Below are positions 47,144 to 55,400 of a stretch of 64,000 nucleotides of DNA, in pieces; position 1 is the first letter of the stretch, and each line of letters begins with the position of its first letter. The notes beneath the pieces were generated by a model. The model was given only the letters and a program-made list of their open reading frames with translations, was not told where the DNA came from and ran no database searches. Source of the DNA: DASQBT01 sp049578545 (GTDB lineage: Bacteria; Pseudomonadota; Gammaproteobacteria; Burkholderiales; Thiobacillaceae); assembly GCA_049578545.1 (NCBI GenBank), contig JBAUMF010000027.1, positions 1-64,000 of the forward strand, given 5' to 3'. Made by a program: the position numbers and the translations under genes.

Positions 47144-48046
47144 CTAGCGCAGGCTGACCGCTTTATCTGTTATCGGCTGACTGTAGCGATAGGACGCGGG
47201 TTTGGCCGCGCCGCTATAGACAACCGGCTCCAGCCCCAGATCGGCCTTGCAGCGCAGGCCTGCAGGCAGCTCCTGGTTGGGGTTGGGGAGCGTCAGCCGG
47301 ACACGGAAGGTATTGCTGGCGCCATCGACGATCTTGTCCACCAGCGAAACCCTGGCCTGCACCGGGGCGGCATCGGGAAGCTCTGGGGAAATGGTGGCCA
47401 TCATGCCTTTCTTGACCTTGCCGAAGTGGGCGGCCGGCACCATGACTTCGACATAGAGCGGATCGATGCTGACCACGCGGGCGACCGACTGGTTTTCAAT
47501 GTGCTCGCCCGTGGTGAGATAGCGTTCCGCCACAATCCCGCTGATGGGGCTGGTGAGGGTGCGCTGCGCGAGCTGGCTTTGCGCCAGGGTTCGTTCACGT
47601 TCCCAGATGCGGCGCTGTTCGCGCGCCTGGGCAAGCTTCTGTACGGCGACCTGTTCTTCGCTACGCGCCTTGTCCAGCGCCTGTTCGGAGATGAATTTCT
47701 TCTTGATCAGGTCTTCTGCGCGCAGCGTGCTTTGGTGTGCAAAATCCAGCGCGGCAATTGCGGCCTGCTCATCCGCTTCGGCCTGGGCCTTGCTCCTGGC
47801 AACATCCAGCGCAGCGCGTTCAACATCGTTGCGCATGACGGCGATCACCTGACCTTTCCTTACATAGTCGCCGCGCTCGACGCGGAGTTGTTCGATCACA
47901 CCGATGACCGAGGTGCCGACTTCGGCAACCTTGGAAGGCTGGATCAGGCAGACCAGCGGCTGGCCCGCAGAGGCCAGCTGGCAGGCCAGCATGGCGGCGG
48001 CAAACACCAGGGAGTGGGTAAGGGCGCGTTGGGTGAAGACGTTCAT
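47144..48046 (-). CDS. Periplasmic adaptor (HlyD/RND membrane-fusion protein type)
   Basis: 300 residues with a cleavable signal peptide (MNVFTQRALTHSLVFAAAMLACQLASA) instead of a membrane anchor. It has a barrel-sandwich hybrid domain (VGTSVIGVIEQLRVERGDYVRKGQVIAVM), a long helical hairpin (~75-150), the returning lipoyl half (TLTSPISGIVAERYLTTGEHI) and a beta-barrel domain. GAGG precedes the ATG at 48046, and the signal peptide starts there. No RND pump gene is nearby, so it may serve the giant proteins encoded on either side. It ends 111 bases before the 2654-residue gene. Confidence 0.85.
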   Translation of the reverse strand: MNVFTQRALTHSLVFAAAMLACQLASAGQPLVCLIQPSKVAEVGTSVIGVIEQLRVERGDYVRKGQVIAVMRNDVERAALDVARSKAQAEADEQAAIAALDFAHQSTLRAEDLIKKKFISEQALDKARSEEQVAVQKLAQAREQRRIWERERTLAQSQLAQRTLTSPISGIVAERYLTTGEHIENQSVARVVSIDPLYVEVMVPAAHFGKVKKGMMATISPELPDAAPVQARVSLVDKIVDGASNTFRVRLTLPNPNQELPAGLRCKADLGLEPVVYSGAAKPASYRYSQPITDKAVSLR

Positions 48047-48057
48047 GGAGTACCTCG

Positions 48058-49884
48058 TCAGTTCATGTTTGAATTGGAAAAACGCTTGGCTCTTTGCGTC
48101 AGCAAGGCGGTGAATTCCTGTTCGGGCAGCGGCGGGCTGAACAGATAACCCTGGAACTGGTCGCAGCCGTGCATTTTCAGAAAATTCATCTGGGCGGTGG
48201 TTTCCACCCCTTCGGCGATGACCTTCAATCCGAGGCCGCGTGCCATGGCAATGACCGAGCCGACAATCGCAGCGTCGCCCGAATCGTCGGGCAAGTCGCG
48301 GACAAACAACTGGTCGATCTTGAGTTCGTCCAGCGGAAAGCGTTTCAAATAGGACAGCGATGAGTAGCCGGTACCAAAATCGTCCATGGACAGGCACACG
48401 CCCAGGGCCTTGATTCTGCGCAGCATGTCGACGTTGGTTTTTGCGTTTTCCATCAACAGGCTTTCTGTCAGTTCGATGATGAGATTGCTGGCACTGAGCC
48501 CGCTGGCCTGCAACGCGGACTGAATGATGGTGGGCATGTCCCCACGGCGGAATTGCAGGCTGGAAACGTTGACCGCGATCCTCAGATCAAATCCGCTCTG
48601 CTGCCATTGCGCCGCAGCCTGGCACGCGCGAAGCAGAACGAGTTCACCCAGCGGCAGGATCAGTCCGGTTTCTTCCGCCAGCGGAATGAAGTGAGCCGGG
48701 GAAACCTGCCCCAGCTCGGTGTGTTTCCAGCGTGCCAGCGCCTCGGCACCGATAATGCGTCCCGTGGTCATTTCCACCTTGGGCTGGTAATGCAGTTCCA
48801 GTTCCTTGCGCTCGATCGCCTTGCGCAGCGCAGTTTCCATTTTCAGGCGCTCGAACGACCGGGCGTTGGTTTCCGGAGAATAAAACGCATAGGTATTGCG
48901 CCCCTGCAGTTTGGCCTGGGACATGGCGAGGCCGACATTGCTCAGCAGGTCGGTTCCCTGCAGTCCATCCTGCGGGAACAGGGCGATGCCCACGCTGACG
49001 GTGACGAACAGTTCGTGCCTGCCCAGCATGAGCGGTGCTTTCATCGTATCCAGCAGACGGCGCGCAATGACCGATGCATCCTCTGCCTGCTTGATTTCCG
49101 AGACCAGTACCATGAACTCATCCCCGGCCAGGCGCGAGAGGCTGATGGCGTCCCCGCTGTCCTTGAGCATGCTGAGGGTGTCTGAATCCCGGAGTGCGGC
49201 AGAAAGCCTGCGCGAGACAACCTTCAATACCTGGTCGCCCATTTCATGGCCGAGGGAATCGTTGATCTGCTTGAAGCGGTCGAGCCCGATCTGCAATAGT
49301 GCGGATTGTTTATTGTGGCGCCTTGCCAGCCGCAGCGTCCAGGCCAGCCGTTCGAGAAACAGCTGCCGGTTGGGCAGGCCGGTGAGCGCGTCGTTATAGG
49401 CCAGCTGATCCTGATAGGCCTTGAACGCCAGTGCGTTCCTCAGTCGCAATATCAGTTCACTGGGGTCGACCGGCTTGGCCAGAAAGTCGGTGGCGCCCAG
49501 TTCAAGCGCCTTCAGCTTGGTATCGGAATCGCTGGCGGCAGTCAGCACAATCACCGGCATATAGCGCAGGGTAGATTCGCCGCGAATCTCGGTCAGCAGC
49601 TCAAAGCCGGATTTGCCCGGCATGACCAGATCCAGCAGGAGTACATCAGGGCGCTCCTTGAGCAGCATATCCAGCGCCTGGGTGGAGTCATCGGTGGTCA
49701 GAAAATGGCTGTAGCCCGCATCTTCTAGAAACGCCTGCACCACATCCAGCATGATTGGCTCGTCATCGACGAGCATGACCTTGGCATCTTTCAGCGTCTG
49801 CAATGAGGTCAGCCGGTCCGGCGAGGACATTTGGTCTGCCAGAGAATCATCCCGGGCGAAGGTGGATAAGGGATTTACTGCCAT
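48058..49884 (-). CDS. Response regulator with REC-GGDEF-EAL
   Basis: About 608 residues. REC domain at ~35-155 with the phospho-acceptor Asp in VLLLDLVMPGKSGFE and the conserved Lys in DFLAKPVDP. The GGDEF domain is altered: AGDEF replaces GGDEF and there is no clear RxxD inhibition site; some AGDEF proteins are still active cyclases. The EAL domain is complete (GAEALARWKH, ELTES, MDDFGTGYSSLSYLKRF, DELKIDQLFV, VIAEGVET), so phosphodiesterase activity is the likelier output. The second ATG (49884) has the better spacing from GAGG. It starts just after the hybrid kinase, which may phosphorylate it through the Hpt domain. Confidence 0.9.
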   Translation of the reverse strand: MAVNPLSTFARDDSLADQMSSPDRLTSLQTLKDAKVMLVDDEPIMLDVVQAFLEDAGYSHFLTTDDSTQALDMLLKERPDVLLLDLVMPGKSGFELLTEIRGESTLRYMPVIVLTAASDSDTKLKALELGATDFLAKPVDPSELILRLRNALAFKAYQDQLAYNDALTGLPNRQLFLERLAWTLRLARRHNKQSALLQIGLDRFKQINDSLGHEMGDQVLKVVSRRLSAALRDSDTLSMLKDSGDAISLSRLAGDEFMVLVSEIKQAEDASVIARRLLDTMKAPLMLGRHELFVTVSVGIALFPQDGLQGTDLLSNVGLAMSQAKLQGRNTYAFYSPETNARSFERLKMETALRKAIERKELELHYQPKVEMTTGRIIGAEALARWKHTELGQVSPAHFIPLAEETGLILPLGELVLLRACQAAAQWQQSGFDLRIAVNVSSLQFRRGDMPTIIQSALQASGLSASNLIIELTESLLMENAKTNVDMLRRIKALGVCLSMDDFGTGYSSLSYLKRFPLDELKIDQLFVRDLPDDSGDAAIVGSVIAMARGLGLKVIAEGVETTAQMNFLKMHGCDQFQGYLFSPPLPEQEFTALLTQRAKRFSNSNMN

Positions 49885-49894
49885 GATCATGTCC

Positions 49895-52429
49895 TCAGGG
49901 TTTTACCTGCGCCGTCAAGGGCGCCCGCGCATTGTTGTCATCCGATCCTGGCCGAACAATGCGCGCGGCCAGGTCGCGCAATTCGCCGATCACTTCGTTA
50001 ATCCCTTGTTCCTCGCTGGCCTTGGCCAGCTGTTCCAGTGTTTTGGCCGGCTCGGTAAAGGCATCGAATCCCACCGTGCCGCCTGCGCCCTTCAGCCAGT
50101 GCGCCAGTTCTGCCAGCGCCTTGTAATCCTGTGCTTTCCAGGCCTGTTCCATGGCGTCGAGCTGCCCTCCCAGCCGGTCAATAAACTTGTCCACCGCCGG
50201 GCGCAGCCGCGGATTGCCTGCCAGCCGCGAGACCACGGGTGCCCTCGGCACGCTTCCCGCCTTATATGTAGTTATCGGCAAGGCGGCCGATTTGTTCAGG
50301 CTTGGCGCAATCTGCTCGCCGCCAGCCAAATGGGCGACGGTGTCCATCAGCTTGTCCAGGTCAATGGGTTTGGTGAGGTAGGCGGTGAAGCCCGCGGCAA
50401 GGATTTCCTGCTCGAAGCCTTTCATGGCGTGGGCGGTCAGCGCGATGATGGGGGTGTGGACCCCGCGGCTGCGCAGCAGGCGGGTGGCGGTTTCGCCATC
50501 CATCTCCGGCATTTGCAGATCCATTAGAATGAGGTCGTAATCGCGGGCCAGGACTTTCTCGACCGCGATGCGGCCGTTTTCCGCCTGTTCGGTCAGCGCA
50601 CCCGCCTCTTCCAGTACCAGACGAACCAGTTCGCGGTTCTCCTCGCCATCGTCCACAATCAGCACGCGGACCTTTGGCAGCCTCCAGCTTGCACCCCCGG
50701 ACAGGGCATCCGCCGTTTGCTGTTGGGTGATTTCCTCCGGGGTGAGCAGCCTGACCTGTTCGATCGGCCCTGCAGGCAGGCTGACGGTAAAGGTGCTGCC
50801 CTTGCCGGGGACGCTTTTCACGCTGATATTGCCGCCCATCGCGCGGGCAAAGCGGCGGCTGATGGTGAGGCCCAGCCCGGTGCCGCCAAATCGGCGGGTG
50901 ATAGAGCTTTCCGCCTGCGTGAATGGTTCGAATACGCTGTCCAGCTTGTCTGCAGCAATGCCGATGCCGGAGTCGGTGACGTCGAAGTGCAGCTGCGCCG
51001 TGGGCCGGCTGGGCAGGAAACGCAGCGTGACCCTGACGCCACCCTTGTCGGTGAACTTGATGGCATTGCCGATCAGATTGGTCAGGATCTGGCGCAGCCG
51101 CGCCGGGTCTGTTTCGATGCTCTCGGGCGCCGAGCCGGGACAGTCGAACTCGATGCCGATGCCTTTTTCGGCGGCCTTGACGCCCTGCGCCCGCACCACT
51201 TCGTGCGCGATCTGGTAAGGCGAGCAGGCAATGTGCTCGACTTCCAGGCGGCCGGATTCGACCTTGGACAGGTCCAGGATGTCGTTGATCAGTCCCAGCA
51301 GATGCGTCCCGCTGGCGTGCACAATATCCAGATGCTTGCGGTATTCCGCTTCGTTTTTCGCCTGACCGCGGCGCAGCAGTTCGGTAAAGCCGAGAATCGC
51401 GTTCATGGGCGAGCGGATTTCATGGCTCATGTTGGCGAGAAAGTCGCTCTTGGCCTGGTTGGCGCTTTCCGCTTCCTTCTTGGATTTCCTCAGCTCGATC
51501 TCTTTCTCTTCCAGCAGCGTCACGTCGTCGAGCGACACCATCACGCCGCCATACTCCCCCTTGCCGACCAGGATGGGCGAGCAGTTGGTCATGAAGGTGC
51601 GGCGCTTGCCGTCTGCGCCGGTCAGCCACAGCATGCCATTGCGCACCGGCGTCCCGGTTTGCAGCGCCTGTTGCCAGGGGTAGTCATTCGCAGCGGGCTT
51701 CTTGCCCTGGGCATCTTCCCATTCCAGCGTGGCGGCGGTTTCGCCAGTGAAACTGGTTTGCTTGCGGCCGAGCAGATCGGCAAAGGCCTGGTTGGCCAGC
51801 ACGATATGACCCTTGGTATCCATCACCATCAAGCCTTCAGTCAGTGTGTCGAGGGCGGAGCGCACGCGCTCGGGCACGGCGCGCGAGGGGTCCAGATGCT
51901 TGAGCATGCGGCCCAGGTAGAAATAGAACAGGACGAAACCGGCGATCATGAAAAGCAGCGAGAGCCGAATGCGCGGGTCGTGCAGCAGCCCCATCAGGCC
52001 CGCCGGCTTCAGCGGCTTGAACGCCAGTTCGACCTGGCCCCAGGAGTGTTCGCCGGAAAAGATCGGCACCAGGATGTTGGAATCATTGGAATACTTGCCT
52101 GCGGCAGCGACCCAGTTGCTGATGTGGTCGCCCCATGAAGTCAGGATCTGGCCGTCGGCAGTGCGGATGGCCGCCGACAGCAGGTCCGGGTTGCGTTTCA
52201 CCACAAAACCGAGCGTGGCCTGCAATTGCCCGATTTGATCCTGACTGATCAATGCCGTGCTGTATGCGGCGATTGATTCCGCCAGGGCGGCGCGCCCCTG
52301 GCGAATGGCCCTGTCCTCGTCCGGCACCATTTCAAAAAAGAAGGCCAGCAACAGCAGGCTCAGGGTCAGGGACACCAGCCCCATGGTGATATAGAAGCGC
52401 GCGCTGATTTTTCTGAGGAGGTGTCTCAT
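49895..52429 (-). CDS. Hybrid sensor histidine kinase with REC and Hpt
   Basis: 844 residues. TM1 ~12-34, periplasmic sensor ~35-155, TM2 ~157-176, PAS ~190-305, HisKA with His336 in MSHEIRSPMN, HATPase (~440-555, TNLIGNAIKF, DSGIGI, GGTGLGL), REC with Asp637 in LILMDLQMPEMDG, and Hpt with His777 in ELAHWLKGAGG. It is a full phosphorelay chain in one protein. The sensor and TM2 regions are homologous to the diguanylate cyclase at 37446-39071, suggesting one shared signal. The start overlaps the end of the second giant gene (ATGA), so it is coupled to adhesin translation. Confidence 0.93.
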   Translation of the reverse strand: MRHLLRKISARFYITMGLVSLTLSLLLLAFFFEMVPDEDRAIRQGRAALAESIAAYSTALISQDQIGQLQATLGFVVKRNPDLLSAAIRTADGQILTSWGDHISNWVAAAGKYSNDSNILVPIFSGEHSWGQVELAFKPLKPAGLMGLLHDPRIRLSLLFMIAGFVLFYFYLGRMLKHLDPSRAVPERVRSALDTLTEGLMVMDTKGHIVLANQAFADLLGRKQTSFTGETAATLEWEDAQGKKPAANDYPWQQALQTGTPVRNGMLWLTGADGKRRTFMTNCSPILVGKGEYGGVMVSLDDVTLLEEKEIELRKSKKEAESANQAKSDFLANMSHEIRSPMNAILGFTELLRRGQAKNEAEYRKHLDIVHASGTHLLGLINDILDLSKVESGRLEVEHIACSPYQIAHEVVRAQGVKAAEKGIGIEFDCPGSAPESIETDPARLRQILTNLIGNAIKFTDKGGVRVTLRFLPSRPTAQLHFDVTDSGIGIAADKLDSVFEPFTQAESSITRRFGGTGLGLTISRRFARAMGGNISVKSVPGKGSTFTVSLPAGPIEQVRLLTPEEITQQQTADALSGGASWRLPKVRVLIVDDGEENRELVRLVLEEAGALTEQAENGRIAVEKVLARDYDLILMDLQMPEMDGETATRLLRSRGVHTPIIALTAHAMKGFEQEILAAGFTAYLTKPIDLDKLMDTVAHLAGGEQIAPSLNKSAALPITTYKAGSVPRAPVVSRLAGNPRLRPAVDKFIDRLGGQLDAMEQAWKAQDYKALAELAHWLKGAGGTVGFDAFTEPAKTLEQLAKASEEQGINEVIGELRDLAARIVRPGSDDNNARAPLTAQVKP

Positions 52430-55400
52430 GGTGCTTTCCCGTCCGTGGTTTGGGGATCCGGCCTGGGCTTATCGTTGGAATTTTTCAGCATGCCTTCCAG
52501 CGAATCGTCATCGGCATCGCCGCTCTTGCGGCGATTGAGATGGCCCAGGATGGGTAGCGGGTCGATCAGACGCCACGCAGGCATCGAAGACAACAGGCTG
52601 GACAGCAGGACGCCGCCGCGCACCAGCCACAGCACATAGCCAACCGACAGGCCGGTGGAAACCGCCAGGGTCGAGGCCACCGTATTCTTGTCCAGGCTCA
52701 GCTGCTGCCGGATTTCGTCCTGCAACTGGTTGAGCTGCTGCTGGAAGCCGTGATTGCCCAGGCTGGCTTGCAGGGCCTGCAGCGCCTGCGGGTCATTGGC
52801 AATGGCATGCAGGGTATCGTTGAGCGAACCCAGCAGCCGCAGCTCGGGCGGGTTTCCCGTCTTCTGCAGATAGGCGTCGAAGACGGCCTGGACCGGATTC
52901 TGCGTGCCGGAACTGCTGTGGGTGGCAGTGTAGGGACCCTTGTCCACATGTAGGGAACCCGTTGTTTGCTGGTTGGCGTCATTTGTTGTGGTCAGCGGGT
53001 TGAGAGGCAGTGCGGCGACTGGGGCCGCGGTCTCGTCAGCGGGAGCAGGCGGCTGGCTCGCGGGGGGCTCGGCCGGAGCCGCGGGCGGAGTCGCAGGTGG
53101 AGTCGCAGGTGGAGTCGCAGGCGCACCGGCGTCCGCCTGAATATTTGCGGGTATATTGATCGTGATGGACAGGGTCCCGGTCACTTCGGCACCAGCGGTG
53201 TCGGTGACCTTGATGCTCAGACTGTCGTGCGTGCTTGAGGCGGATGCTTGCGTATATGTCACGCGACGGCTGTCGATGTCAGCCTGGGTAAAGGTGTCGT
53301 TCAGCGCCAGTGGAGCGCCATTGAGCGCAATGGTGCCTTGGGCAGGTGGGCTGGTGAGGACAAAGGTCAGTTCAGATGCGCTGTTGTCGACATCCGTGGC
53401 CAGCAGATTGGCGCTGGTCAGGACGATGGTTTCGCCCATGTTCATGGTCACGGGGGAAGTCGTCAGGGCGGGCGCGTCATTGACCGGATTCACGGTCAGG
53501 GTGACGGTGGCCGTCGCTGAATCGAGCGTGCCATCATTGGCCTTGTAGGTAAAACTGTCGGTGCCGTTCCAGTTTGCATCAGGCGTGTAGCTGAAGCTGC
53601 CGTCGGCGTTCAACACCACAGTGCCATGAGCGGTGCCGCCGACCAGTACCGCGGCCAGGCTGGTGCTATCCACATCCGTGTCGTTGCTCAGCACGTTGCC
53701 GGTGATGGCCGTGTCCTCATTGCCGGAAGCCGTATCCGCGTTGGCCACCGGGGCGTCGTTGACCGGCGTGATGTCCAGAGAAGCGGACCCTGGGGCAGTG
53801 AGGCTGCCGTCGGTCACGCTGTAGCTGAAGTTCACGGTCGTGTCATCGTTCAGCGCCGGTGTGTATGTCCAGCTGCCATTGCCATTGTCGACCAGACTGC
53901 CAGAGCCGGAAGCGATGGTGAGCCCAGTGGCGCTCAGGCTGGGACCGTCGACATCGCTGGCATTGGCCAGCAACTCCGCCTGGGTGATGAGGCGGGCGCC
54001 GCTATCTTCGGCGATGGGCACCAGGATGACCGGAGACGTGGTGGGTGCGTCATTGACCGGCGTGATGTCCAGCGAAGCGGACCCCGGGGCATTGAGGCTG
54101 CCATCGGTCACGCTGTAGCTGAAGTTCACAGAGGTGTCGTCGTTCAATGCAGGGGTGTAGCTCCAGGTGCCGTCGGCATTGTCGACCAGCGTGCCCGAGC
54201 CGGAAGCGATGGCAAGGCCGGTTGCCGTAAGGCTGGGACCGTCGACATCGGCTGCATTGGTGAGCAGCTCGGCCTGGGTGATGACGCGGGCACCGCTATC
54301 CTCGGCAATGGGTGCCAGGGTGACCGGCGTCGTGGTGGGAGGGTCATTGACCGGGGTGATGTCGAGGGAGGCTGAGCCCGCCACGGGGAGGCTGCCATCG
54401 GTCACGCTATAGCTGAAGCTCACCGAGGTGTCGTCATTCAGCGCCGGCGTGTACGTCCATGTGCCGTCACCGTTGTCGCTCAGCGTGCCGGAGCCGGAAG
54501 CGATGCTAAGTCCCGTGGCGCCCAGACTGGGGCCATCGATATCACTGGCATTGGCCAGCAGCTTGGCCTGGGTGATGAGGCGGGCGCCACTATCTTCGGC
54601 GATGGGCGCCAGGGTGACCGGAGAGGTAGTGGGCGCGTCGTTGACCGCAGTGACATTGACGGTGATGGTCTTCGGCGTCGGGTCGAGGTCGATCCCGCCA
54701 TTGGCGGTGCCGCCGTTGTCCTGCACCTGGAAGGTGAAGCTGGCGTAGCCGGGGCCGTTGGCGTTGGCGGCCGGGGTGAACACCAGCTTGCCGGCGGCGA
54801 TGTCGGTGGCGGCGACGAACTGGCCGGCGCTGACTGCCGCGCCGTTGTTGCTCAGCGTGCCGGCGCCCGGCAGGGTGGTGATCTTGACGTTGAGCAGGGC
54901 ATTGGCCGGGCTGTCGAGCGGATCGGTGAAGCCGAAGTCGCTGGTGGCGAAGGCATAGGCCGTGTCCTCCAGCGTGGTCACCGGGGTGCTGGTGCCCACC
55001 GGGGCGTCGTTGACCGCATTCACCGTGAGGGTGACGGCAGCCACATTCGAATTCAGTGACCCGTCGTTGGCCTTGTAGGTGAAGCTGTCGGTGCCGTTCC
55101 AGTTGGCGTTCGGGGTGTAGGTGAAGGAGCCGTCCGCATTCAGCACCAGCGCGCCATGAGCCGGGCCGCTGGCCATGGCGGCTGTGATGGGGTCGCCGTT
55201 TGCATCGCTGTCATTGGCCAGCACGCCGGTTCCGGCCGGCACGGTCAGCGTGTTGTCTTCGTTGACGCTGTAGCTGTCTGCCACTGCAACGGGCGCGACA
55301 TTGGCGAAGCTCATGCTGGTTGTGCTGCTGGTACTAAGTGGCCCACCGGCGCCCGTGTTTCCCAGATCATCGACGGTTACGGTGATATTGGCGTTGTTGC

